A stretch of 64,000 bases of DNA from Streptomyces avicenniae (GTDB taxonomy: Bacteria > Actinomycetota > Actinomycetes > Streptomycetales > Streptomycetaceae). Numbering within the stretch: the first letter of the stretch is position 1; the number at the start of each line of letters is the position of its first letter. This document shows, one piece after another, positions 17,027-25,074 of the stretch. Location: the NCBI RefSeq assembly GCF_000719135.1, contig NZ_JOEK01000016.1, positions 62,001 to 126,000 of the forward strand, in the 5' to 3' direction. The translations under genes were made by a program, and so were the position numbers. A model generated the notes under the pieces. It saw nothing but the letters and a program-made list of their open reading frames with translations, was not told the DNA's origin and ran no database searches.

Positions 17027-17944
17027 GTGACCACGGAGCAGCCCAACCCGTTCCGGACGCCGGAGCCGAGCGCGCCCCCGCCCCAGGCGCCGCCGCCCGC
17101 TCCGTGGCCCCCACCGGCGGCCCCCGCGCCGTACGCGCAGGGACACGGCATCCCGCACCAACCCACCTCCAGCCCCTACGCCGCTCCCCACCCCGCGCTC
17201 CCTTACGGGCCCCCGCCGTGGCGTCAGGAGCCGCGCAACGGGGTCGCGGTCGCGGCGGCGGTCTTCGGCATCGTCTCCGTGTCGCTGTGCTGGACGTACT
17301 ACCTGAGCCCCCTGACACTCGCCGCCGGTATCGTCGCGGTGATCCTCGGCCGCACCGGTCTGGCCCGGGTGCGGCGCGGCCAGGCCGACAACCGTGAGAC
17401 GGCCCTGGCCGGGCTGTGGACCGGGGTCGGCGGGACGGCGGTCTCCGCGGTGCTGACCTTCCTGCTCGTCATCTGGACCGCCCCGACCGCCGAGGTGGAC
17501 TCCGACGCGGGCGCCGAGTGGCTCGCGGGACCCGCGCAGCTGGTCACCTGGTCGGACGGGCTCGGCGTCACCTTCGACCGGCCGCGGACCGAGGGCGGCG
17601 AGGGCGTGCTCGTCGTCGTCGCCAACGTCCGCAACGACGGGCACCGCACCGTCGATGTCTCCGGGGGCGACTTCCACGCCCTCGCCGACGACGCGCGGGT
17701 GGCGCGCGGCGACATCCTGCGCAGCGCGCCGCGCGACACCGTACGGCCGGGGCAGACCCTGCGCGTGCGCTACGAGGTGACCGTCCCGCCCGACGCCGAG
17801 GTCCTCGGCGTGGACTTCTCGCCCGGCGGTGACCACGAGCTGGGCTTCTGGGAGTTCGACGTCGAGACGGACGCGCCCGCGGACGACGGCGACGACGGCG
17901 GGCTCAGCGGCAACCCGGGGGACGGCGACAGCCTCGACGTCTGA
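17027..17944 (+). CDS. DUF4190/DUF4352 membrane-anchored protein
   Basis: 305-residue protein. Residues 1-65 are cytoplasmic and very rich in Pro and Ala. Two hydrophobic segments (about 70-110 and 130-160) with the QADNRETALAGLWTG loop form a DUF4190 domain. The extracytoplasmic remainder (about 165-290) is a beta-sandwich of the DUF4352 type, recognisable by VLVVVANVRNDGHRTVDVSG and RVRYEVTVPPDAEVLGVDF. The C-terminus is Asp-rich. The combination is frequent in actinobacteria and its function is unknown. The GTG start follows GGAGG. Confidence 0.75.
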   Translation: MTTEQPNPFRTPEPSAPPPQAPPPAPWPPPAAPAPYAQGHGIPHQPTSSPYAAPHPALPYGPPPWRQEPRNGVAVAAAVFGIVSVSLCWTYYLSPLTLAAGIVAVILGRTGLARVRRGQADNRETALAGLWTGVGGTAVSAVLTFLLVIWTAPTAEVDSDAGAEWLAGPAQLVTWSDGLGVTFDRPRTEGGEGVLVVVANVRNDGHRTVDVSGGDFHALADDARVARGDILRSAPRDTVRPGQTLRVRYEVTVPPDAEVLGVDFSPGGDHELGFWEFDVETDAPADDGDDGGLSGNPGDGDSLDV

Positions 17945-18040
17945 GCGCCCCCGCGGGGGATGTGACGCGCGCCACGCCGCCCGACCCTCAAAGCCGCGTA
18001 ACGATCCGCCCGCCGCGCCCTCCCCCTCCCTGACACGGCA

Positions 18041-18066
18041 GTGCCCGGCCCGGGACTGCCGGGCAC
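18041..18066 (+). terminator. Terminator hairpin
   Basis: The arms gtgcccggc and gccgggcac are 9-bp perfect with an 8-nt loop, 97 bp after the DUF4190/DUF4352 gene. Confidence 0.6.
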
Positions 18067-18097
18067 GGGGCGTCATGGCGCGAAGGGGAGGGCCGGG

Positions 18098-18622
18098 ATG
18101 AGAACCGGTGGCGGCACGAACAGGAACGCGGCGGACTGGCTGGCGTCGGCGGCGCCGGAACCGGCCGTGTGCCGCTGGGAGTGGGAACGGCATCCGCTGG
18201 GGGTGGCCCTGCTGCCCGCGGGCCGCCTGTGGGACGTGCTGCTGGTGCCCGAGCCGCTCGCCCGGCCCACGCTGGACGTGCTGACGGTCCTCCTCGACCG
18301 TCCGGGGCCCGTCCTCGCGGACCGGGGCGACCGGCGCATCGGCTTCTTCGTCCCGGCGGGCACGGCGGGCGGCTGGCTTGGCACGGGCGTGCGCGCCGCG
18401 GGGAGCGGCAGCTGGATCGCGGTGCCCCACCCCGGCCGTCCCGCGTACGGGGTGCGCTGGCTGGTGCCGCCCGACGGGTCGGGCGTGCTCACCGATCCGG
18501 GGCTCCTGGAACTGGCGATGCACGAGGCCGCCGCCGTCGTCGGCCGCGCCCCGCGCGGGGTGGCGGCGGACGGACGGTCCGCACGCCCCGGGGGGTGTGG
18601 GGCGGGCGGGCCCGTTCCGTAA
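18098..18622 (+). CDS. Conserved hypothetical protein
   Basis: 174-residue soluble protein I do not recognise with certainty. It has the pattern of a compact alpha/beta domain (residues 25-150) with repeated Trp and Gly-Pro turns, such as VCRWEWERHPLGVALLP and RWLVPPDGSGVLTDP, resembling small proteins related to the bifunctional primase/polymerase-like family seen in Streptomyces. The last 25 residues are Gly/Arg-rich and disordered-looking. The ATG follows gaaggggagg. It is convergent with gabT, with 170 bp between showing nothing notable. Confidence 0.6.
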   Translation: MRTGGGTNRNAADWLASAAPEPAVCRWEWERHPLGVALLPAGRLWDVLLVPEPLARPTLDVLTVLLDRPGPVLADRGDRRIGFFVPAGTAGGWLGTGVRAAGSGSWIAVPHPGRPAYGVRWLVPPDGSGVLTDPGLLELAMHEAAAVVGRAPRGVAADGRSARPGGCGAGGPVP

Positions 18623-18792
18623 GGAGAACGACGGGACCGACTGCCTCCCGCCGCTCCCCGACCGTACGGCAGCACCCGACCCCGCGGGCCCGGTGCCGCC
18701 GTACGCACATCACATCCGCGCGCCTTCTCCATCATCGCGACGAACGGCGCAGAAGCCGCACCCGGCGGTGGGGCGGGGGAGTGCCGGGCCGG

Positions 18793-20160
18793 TCACAGGG
18801 TGGTGAGGGCGTGGTCCAGGATGTCCAGGCCCTCGTGCAGCAGGTCGTCGCCGATGACGAGCGGCGGCAGGAAGCGGACGACGTTCCCGTACGTGCCGGT
18901 CGTGAGCACGAGGAGGCCCTCCGCGTGGCAGGCCGCGGCGACCTTCGCCGTGGCGGCCGGGTCGGGCTCCTTCGTGCCCGGCCTCACCAGCTCGACGGCG
19001 ACCATCGCGCCGCGCCCGCGCACGTCGCCGATCACCGGGTGCTTCGCGGCCAGTTCCGCCAGCCGGGGCAGCAGGATCTCGCCGATGTGGCGCGCGCGGG
19101 CCGGGAGGTCCAGCTCACGCATCGTCTCGATGGCGCCGAGGGCGGCGGCGCACGCGACGGGGTTGCCGCCGTACGTGCCGCCGAGTCCGCCGGAGTGCGC
19201 GGCGTCCATGATCTCGGCGCGGCCGGTGACGGCGGCCAGCGGGAGCCCGCCCGCGATGCCCTTGGCCGTCGTGACCAGGTCGGGCACGAGGCCCTCGTCC
19301 TCCGACGCGAACCACTGGCCCGTGCGGCAGAAGCCGGACTGGATCTCGTCCGCGACGAACACGATCCCGTGCTCCCGCGCGAACTCCGCGATCCGCGGGA
19401 GGAAGCCGCGCGCCGGCACGATGAAGCCGCCCTCGCCGAGGATCGGCTCGACGACGATCGCCGCCGTGTTCTCCGCGCCGACCTGCCTGGTGATCTGCTC
19501 GACCACCTGCGCCGCGGCCTCCTCGGCGCAGTTCTCGGCGCCGCCGGGCCAGCGGTACGGGTAGGCCATCGGGACGCGGTAGACCTCGGGCGCGAACGGG
19601 CCGAAGCCGTGCTTGTACGGCATGTTCTTCGCCGTCAGCGCCATCGTGAGGTTGGTGCGGCCGTGGTACCCGTGGTCGAAGACGACGACCGCCTGCCGCC
19701 TGGTGTGGTAGCGGGCGATCTTGACGGCGTTCTCGACCGCCTCGGCGCCCGAGTTCACCAGGATCGACTTCTTCCGGTGGTCCCCCGGCGTGAGGCGCGC
19801 CAACTCCTCGCAGACCTCGACGTAGCTCTCGTACGGCGTGACCATCGCGCAGGTGTGCGTGAACTGCTCCAGCTGCGCGGTGGCGCGGCGCACCACGGCC
19901 TCGGCGCTGTTGCCGACCGACGTGACGGCGATGCCGGAGCCGAAGTCGATCAGGCTGTTGCCGTCCACGTCCTCCACGACGCCGCCGCCCGCGCGCCGGG
20001 CGAACACCGGCATGACCGAGCCCACCCCCGCCGCGACGGCGGCCGTCTTCCGCGCCATCAGCTCCCGCGACCGTGGGCCGGGGATCTCGGTGACGAGGCG
20101 GCGCCGCTGGGGGAGGGAAGGGCCGCCGGTCGTCTCGGTCGTGTCGCTCGTGGCGCTCAT
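18793..20160 (-). CDS. gabT: 4-aminobutyrate aminotransferase
   Basis: PLP-dependent class III aminotransferase transferring the amino group of GABA to 2-oxoglutarate, giving succinate semialdehyde and glutamate. Lys300 in TTAKGIAGG binds PLP, Asp271 in DEIQSGFCRTG contacts the pyridine nitrogen, and LVNSGAEAVENAVKIAR holds the phosphate. The 455 residues match actinobacterial GabT. The ATG at 20160 has GAGGAG upstream; a farther in-frame start at 20223 lacks one. Together with the amino-aldehyde dehydrogenase at 11 kb, the dehydrogenase at 28 kb and the PucR regulator at 25 kb it suggests a GABA/putrescine route. Confidence 0.92.
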   Translation of the reverse strand: MSATSDTTETTGGPSLPQRRRLVTEIPGPRSRELMARKTAAVAAGVGSVMPVFARRAGGGVVEDVDGNSLIDFGSGIAVTSVGNSAEAVVRRATAQLEQFTHTCAMVTPYESYVEVCEELARLTPGDHRKKSILVNSGAEAVENAVKIARYHTRRQAVVVFDHGYHGRTNLTMALTAKNMPYKHGFGPFAPEVYRVPMAYPYRWPGGAENCAEEAAAQVVEQITRQVGAENTAAIVVEPILGEGGFIVPARGFLPRIAEFAREHGIVFVADEIQSGFCRTGQWFASEDEGLVPDLVTTAKGIAGGLPLAAVTGRAEIMDAAHSGGLGGTYGGNPVACAAALGAIETMRELDLPARARHIGEILLPRLAELAAKHPVIGDVRGRGAMVAVELVRPGTKEPDPAATAKVAAACHAEGLLVLTTGTYGNVVRFLPPLVIGDDLLHEGLDILDHALTTL

Positions 20161-20348
20161 GAGGACTCCTCGTCGCGATGGGCTGTGGGGGGACTGTCCC
20201 TCGCAGGCTAGGCCCGCGCGCACGCCGGGGGCACGCGCCGTGACGGAGCGGTCGGTGGGATGTCTTGGCCATTTCGGCGGGTGGGGGCGGCGCGGCGAGG
20301 GCGTGCCTCTCTTATGGTGATGTTCCTGTCATCCGTTAGGGGGAGTGC

Positions 20349-21017
20349 ATGACCGATCTGCGCCCGCTGCTGCGCGAGCTGCCGGTCTTCGCCGGTGCGA
20401 CACCGGACTTCGACGTGGCGGCGGTGCCCGCCGAGCCGGTCGGGCTGTTCCGCGCATGGCTGCTGGAGGCGATCCGCGCGGGCGTCCCCGAGCCGCACGC
20501 CATGACGCTCGCCACGACGGACGCCGACGGGCTGCCGTCGGCGCGCGTGCTGATCCTCAAGGACGTGCTCGGCCCGGACGACGGCGGGCCCGGCTGGCAG
20601 TTCGCCGTCCACGCCGCGAGCCCCAAGGGCCGCGACCTGGCCGCACGGCCGTACGCCGCGCTCACGTTCCACTGGCCCGCGCTCGCCCGCCAGATCAGGC
20701 TGCGCGGCCCCGTCGTCCCCGCCGACGCGGAGGCGAGCGCCGAGGACTTCCGCGCCCGCGGCCTGCCCGCCCGCGCAGAGGCGCTCCTCGGACGGCAGAG
20801 CACGCCGCTCACCGACCAGGCAGGGCGCGACCGCGACCTGGCCGCCGCCCGCGAGCGGCTGGACCGCGACCCGGCCGCCGTCGCGGAGGCGTGGACGCTG
20901 TGCACCCTGCGTCCGGAGCGCGTCGAGTTCTGGCAGGGCAGGAAGGACCGCGACCACGTCCGGCTCGCGTACGACCGCGACGGCACGGCGTGGCGCACGG
21001 AGCGGCTGTGGCCGTGA
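20349..21017 (+). CDS. pdxH: Pyridoxamine/pyridoxine 5'-phosphate oxidase family protein
   Basis: 222-residue FMN enzyme with the split-barrel fold. The substrate/FMN region reads PHAMTLATTDADGLPSARVLILK, followed by TFHWPALARQIRLRG and the C-terminal dimerisation domain ending with VEFWQGRKDRDHVRLAYDR, where the classic enzyme has VEFWQG-x-R-xH-R. The Asp-His arrangement departs slightly from E. coli PdxH and approaches PhzG-like homologues, so pyridoxamine phosphate is likely but not certain as substrate. It is divergent from gabT, a PLP enzyme. Confidence 0.8.
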   Translation: MTDLRPLLRELPVFAGATPDFDVAAVPAEPVGLFRAWLLEAIRAGVPEPHAMTLATTDADGLPSARVLILKDVLGPDDGGPGWQFAVHAASPKGRDLAARPYAALTFHWPALARQIRLRGPVVPADAEASAEDFRARGLPARAEALLGRQSTPLTDQAGRDRDLAAARERLDRDPAAVAEAWTLCTLRPERVEFWQGRKDRDHVRLAYDRDGTAWRTERLWP

Positions 21018-21022
21018 CACCA

Positions 21023-21044
21023 CCGGGACCGGCCCCCGTCCCGG
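21023..21044. terminator. Bidirectional terminator hairpin
   Basis: The arms ccgggac and gtcccgg enclose an 8-nt loop directly after the pdxH stop and before the convergent ABC ATPase gene. Confidence 0.55.
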
Positions 21045-21082
21045 CGGCCGGACGAGGGCCGCGGGACCACACGGCGCCCGCG

Positions 21083-22426
21083 TCAGCGGTGCAGGGACGG
21101 CTCGCGCGTCGGCGCGGGGGAGATGCGGCGGCCGTCCGCGTCGAACACGTACAGCTGGTCCAGGTCGAGCAGCAGCGGCACCCGCTCGCCCAGCCGCAGC
21201 CGCACGTCCGCCCCCACGCGCAGGATCAGGCTGTCCGGTACGCGGCCCGCCGGGAGCGGTGACGGCTCCTCGGGCCGCTCCAGCGTCGCCACCGACGCCG
21301 CGCCCGCCGCCTCCCGCTGCTCCTGGCCACGGTGCAGCAGCCTGCCCAGCGGCCCGGGACCGCCCGTACCGCGCCGCCTGCGCCCCGGCGCCCGAGGCCG
21401 TGGCGATTCCAGACCGTCCACGAGGGCCGGGCGCGCGCCCGTGCTCACGTGCACCAGCGACTCGTGCCCCTGGTACTCGACGTGCTGCACCGTCCCGTAC
21501 AGCGGCGCCTCCGTCCGCCGCGTCTCCTCCCGGCGCCCGATCCGCACCGCCTCCGACCGCACGCCGACCGTGATCTCGCGGCCCATCTGGATGCGCAGCA
21601 ACTGGTGGTCGAGGCTGAGGGGTTCCGGCAGTTCGAGGCGCTGCGTGCCGAAGTCGATGGACATCCGCCCGTCCAGCGGCGCCTGCACCGTCGCCCGCAG
21701 CAGGTTGATGCGGGGCGTGCCGACGAAGGCGGCCGTGAACACGTTCTCCGGCAGCCGGTAGACCTCGCGCGCGGTGCCGATCTGCTGGACCACCCCGTCG
21801 CGCATCACCACGACGCGGTCGCCGAGCGACATGGCCTCGGCCTGGTCGTGCGTGACGTAGAGCGTCGTCACGCCGAGATGCCGCGTCAGCGTCGCGATCT
21901 CCGCGCGCAGCCGGTTGCGCAGCTTCGCGTCGAGGCTGGACAGCGGCTCGTCCAGCAGGAACGCGGACGGCCGCCGCACGATCGCCCGCCCCATCGCCAC
22001 GCGCTGCCGCTCGCCGCCGGAGAGCTGCGCCGGGTAGCGGTCCAGCAGGTCGCCGATGCCCAGCAGCCGCGCCGCGTCCTGGACGCGCTCGGACGGATCG
22101 GTGCCAGGGGACTCGATGGTCAGGGGGAACCCGATGTTCTGGCGGCCCGTCATGTTGGGGTAGAGGGCGTAGTCCTGGAAGACCATGGCGAGGCGCCGCT
22201 CCCCCGGCGCGACGTCGTTGACCCGCTCACCGTCGAACAGCAGCTCGCCCGAGCTGATGTCCTCAAGCCCCGCGATCATCCGCAGCAGCGTCGATTTCCC
22301 GCACCCCGAGGGGCCGAGCAGGACGATGAACTCACCAGGGGCGATGTCGAGGTTCACACCGCGTACGGCCGTCACACCCCGGGGATAGGTCTTGCTCACG
22401 TCTCGGAGACTTATCGCGCGTGTCAT
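21083..22426 (-). CDS. MsiK/UgpC-type sugar ABC transporter ATPase with a C-terminal insertion
   Basis: 447-residue ATPase of the carbohydrate importer family. Walker A is GPSGCGKS (38-45), the signature LSGGERQRVAMGRA follows near residue 135, Walker B ends in LLDEPLSSLDAKLR and the switch is YVTHDQAEAMSLGD. The C-terminal regulatory OB-fold begins near 235 but is interrupted at about 330-395 by an Arg/Pro/Gly-rich stretch before the ending DLDQLYVFDADGRRI resumes the family pattern. In Streptomyces one such ATPase (MsiK) serves many sugar importers; no permease or binding-protein gene adjoins this one. Confidence 0.85.
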   Translation of the reverse strand: MTRAISLRDVSKTYPRGVTAVRGVNLDIAPGEFIVLLGPSGCGKSTLLRMIAGLEDISSGELLFDGERVNDVAPGERRLAMVFQDYALYPNMTGRQNIGFPLTIESPGTDPSERVQDAARLLGIGDLLDRYPAQLSGGERQRVAMGRAIVRRPSAFLLDEPLSSLDAKLRNRLRAEIATLTRHLGVTTLYVTHDQAEAMSLGDRVVVMRDGVVQQIGTAREVYRLPENVFTAAFVGTPRINLLRATVQAPLDGRMSIDFGTQRLELPEPLSLDHQLLRIQMGREITVGVRSEAVRIGRREETRRTEAPLYGTVQHVEYQGHESLVHVSTGARPALVDGLESPRPRAPGRRRRGTGGPGPLGRLLHRGQEQREAAGAASVATLERPEEPSPLPAGRVPDSLILRVGADVRLRLGERVPLLLDLDQLYVFDADGRRISPAPTREPSLHR

Positions 22427-22481
22427 GTTTTTCCGCCCAGATCCTCATTGAGCCAGCGGTGGGGGGTGATCCAGGAACGTA

Positions 22482-22513
22482 GCGCACCGGATACCCCAGG
22501 GGAACCGGTGCGC
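22482..22513. promoter_or_regulatory. Perfect 9-bp inverted repeat with 14-bp spacer, candidate operator
   Basis: The arms gcgcaccgg (22482) and ccggtgcgc (22505) flank ataccccaggggaa, which itself can pair cccc with gggg. It lies in the 194-bp region between the divergent MsiK-like and membrane ATPase genes. It could also be read as a hairpin. A TAGATT -10 candidate for the plus-strand gene is at 22564-22569. Confidence 0.4.
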
Positions 22514-22620
22514 GGCGCTTTCCGTCGTCCCGCCAGCAGGGGGTTCCCGCGCCCCGGGGGCACTAGATTGAGGGACGACGCAACGTCACCCGATCGCCTG
22601 CTCAGGGGGCTTGGCAGCGA

Positions 22621-24957
22621 ATGACCACGAACGGCGCGCCTGACGCGCACAGCGCACGCGAGGACGCCCCGCCCGTCCCCCGCCCGCCCGGCGCGCCTCC
22701 GATGCCCCGGCAGGTGCCCGACGCGGGCGCGCCACCCCTCGTCCGCTGGCTGCACACGCCGCGCCCGCCCGCCGGGCCGGGGGTGTGGCGCACGGGCCAC
22801 GTGCCGAAGCCGCCGGAGGACCCGGACCGCCTGGGCGACCGCGAACTGCACGGCGGCGCGGCCCTGGCGGCGATCACGGGGTGGGTCGTGTGGTCGCTGT
22901 ACGTCAACGACTACCTGCCGTTCGTCACCTGGCCGCTCGACTGGCTGGGCGCCGACTCGTGGGGCACCTCCACCGTGGGCCCGACGCTGCTGTGGCTGTA
23001 CCAGCTGGCGTTCATGCTGCTGCTCATCTACGCGTTCGCCCGCATCGGGAACGGCCCCGCGCTCTGGCGGCGCTGGCGGCCGTCGGTGCTGCGCGCGCTG
23101 TGCGGCCGGTCCGACCACCCGCCGCTGCCCACCCGCGTCACCGCACGCGCGCTGGCCGGTCTCGTCGCGCTCTACGCCGCCTGGCGCCTCAGCTTCGAAG
23201 GCGCCTGGACCTTCTGGCTCGAACCGCTCTACGCCGTCGTCCCCGACGCGTGGTGGGAGGACGGCGACACGACCGCGTACACCCTCGCCTACAACCTCCA
23301 CTACCTCCTGTGGACGGCCCTCCTCGTCGCCCTGGCCGCCGCCGCGGGCGGCTGGCGCGGGGTCCTGCGGCACTTCCCCCGCGGCGGCGCCTCCGGCGTC
23401 ACCCCCGCCGACCGCGCGCGGCTCAGCGACTTCGCCGACCTGCGCGCCGCGGGCGCCCCGGCCGCCGCCGACCGGCTGGCCGGCGAGGTCAGGGACGGCA
23501 CGATGAGCGACCTCGACTACGCCCGCATCACGCACGCCTGGCGCGCCGTCCGTGGCCGCCCCACCGCGCTGCCCGCGTTCGCCTCGGCCGCCGAGACCGA
23601 GGGCGCCGCCGCGTTCGTCCACCCGTCGGGCGACCGCGACCTGCCCGTACGGGCCGCGCGGCACGACCTCCTCACCGGCCAGGTGCACATCGGCCACGCC
23701 CCCGACGAGGACCGCAACCCCTACGTCTACCGCGGCGAGGACGTCGCCCTCGACCCCGCCGTCCTCGGCACGTCCCTCCTCGCCGTAGGACCGCCCGGCT
23801 CCGGCAAGACCGGCCGCGTCATACGCCCGGTCACCGAGGCGCTGTGCCTCCAGGCCCTCACCGGCCAGGCCGCCGTCGTCGCCGCAGGCACCGCAAGGAG
23901 CGGGCTCGGCCCCGACCACGCCTTCGACATCATCGTCCGCGTCGGCGACCCGGTGAGCACCCACCACCTCGACCCGTACGGCGGCGCCGCCGACACCGAC
24001 GAGGCCGCCGCGCTGCTCGCCGAGGCCCTGGTCGGCGGCACCCGCGCCGAGCCCGGCGAGGCCGCCGCCGTCCTCGTCCAGCTCATCGCGCCCTACCACG
24101 CGGCGTACGGACAGCTGCCCGGCATCGCCGAGCTGCGCGCCATGCTCGACGGCGCGCCCGCCCTCCTCTCCACCCTCCACGAGGACCTGGCCCTCGCAGG
24201 GGCCGCCCACCAGCAGCGCGAACTCGACGCCCGCGCCCGCGCCGCCCAGCGCCCCGACGACCTCGGCCCGCAGCTCGCCGACCGCCTCGCCGTCCTGGAC
24301 CGCGCGGGCTTCTCGCTCGGCGCGCGCCCGTTCTCGCTCAGCGCCCTGGTGCACCCGGTGCGCGTCCGGATCGACCTGCCGGGCAGCGGGCACGCCGAGG
24401 CCGCGCGGATCATCACCCGGCTGCTGCTCGCCCAGTTCACCACCGCCGCGACCACACGGGCCGACCGGACGCTCTTCGCCTGCCTGGTGCTCGACGACGC
24501 CACCGCCGCGATCACCCCGGGCACCGTGCGCGGCCTCACCCAGCTGCGCCCCAACAACGCGGGCGTCGTCCTCGCCCTGCGCACCCTGGACGACGTCCCC
24601 GCCGGGCTGCGCACCGGCCTGCTCGGCGCGGTCGGCTGCCGGATGGCCTTCTCCGGCCTCACCACCTGGGACGCCGAGCACTTCGCGCGCGCCTGGGGCA
24701 CCGCGTGGACCGAGGACCAGGAGACGACGCGCACGCCCGACCGCGCGGGCGGAACGCTGCGCCGCGCGGTCCGCGGCGTGCGCAAGCTGTTCACCGGCCG
24801 CGACACCACCACCGAGTCGGTGACCGTGCGCCGCGTCGAGCGGGAACGCTGGTCCGCCTCCGAGCTGGCGCACCGCGTGCCGCCCCGGCACGCCGTGCTG
24901 TCCATGACGACCGTCGCGGGCGAACCGAGCCCGCCGATCCTGGTACGGCTCGGCTGA
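22621..24957 (+). CDS. Membrane-anchored P-loop ATPase (VirB4/TraG/HerA-like), function unknown
   Basis: 778-residue protein. Residues 1-65 are Pro-rich. Four hydrophobic segments lie at about 78-105, 120-145, 175-205 and 220-245. The ATPase half has Walker A GPPGSGKT at 390-397, Walker B LVLDD ending at 626, and a RecA-like ending. It resembles the cytoplasmic ATPases of conjugation and secretion systems, but no other secretion or transfer genes adjoin it, and streptomycetes keep similar single genes in the core chromosome. DNA or protein pumping is possible but unproven. Confidence 0.65.
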   Translation: MTTNGAPDAHSAREDAPPVPRPPGAPPMPRQVPDAGAPPLVRWLHTPRPPAGPGVWRTGHVPKPPEDPDRLGDRELHGGAALAAITGWVVWSLYVNDYLPFVTWPLDWLGADSWGTSTVGPTLLWLYQLAFMLLLIYAFARIGNGPALWRRWRPSVLRALCGRSDHPPLPTRVTARALAGLVALYAAWRLSFEGAWTFWLEPLYAVVPDAWWEDGDTTAYTLAYNLHYLLWTALLVALAAAAGGWRGVLRHFPRGGASGVTPADRARLSDFADLRAAGAPAAADRLAGEVRDGTMSDLDYARITHAWRAVRGRPTALPAFASAAETEGAAAFVHPSGDRDLPVRAARHDLLTGQVHIGHAPDEDRNPYVYRGEDVALDPAVLGTSLLAVGPPGSGKTGRVIRPVTEALCLQALTGQAAVVAAGTARSGLGPDHAFDIIVRVGDPVSTHHLDPYGGAADTDEAAALLAEALVGGTRAEPGEAAAVLVQLIAPYHAAYGQLPGIAELRAMLDGAPALLSTLHEDLALAGAAHQQRELDARARAAQRPDDLGPQLADRLAVLDRAGFSLGARPFSLSALVHPVRVRIDLPGSGHAEAARIITRLLLAQFTTAATTRADRTLFACLVLDDATAAITPGTVRGLTQLRPNNAGVVLALRTLDDVPAGLRTGLLGAVGCRMAFSGLTTWDAEHFARAWGTAWTEDQETTRTPDRAGGTLRRAVRGVRKLFTGRDTTTESVTVRRVERERWSASELAHRVPPRHAVLSMTTVAGEPSPPILVRLG

Positions 24958-25074
24958 TCCGGGCAGGAGAACCCGGGCCTGAGGGGGTGGCCGGGGAGCG
25001 TACCGCGCGGCCCGTCCCCTATGGCGTTCGTTGTACCGTGATGAGACGTGTTGTCCTGGCCCCTGAGGTGACCC

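Noticed and set aside
18623..18792. Gap between the unknown gene and gabT as a small gene or terminator
   Set aside because: No frame with a ribosome-binding site and no convincing inverted repeat.
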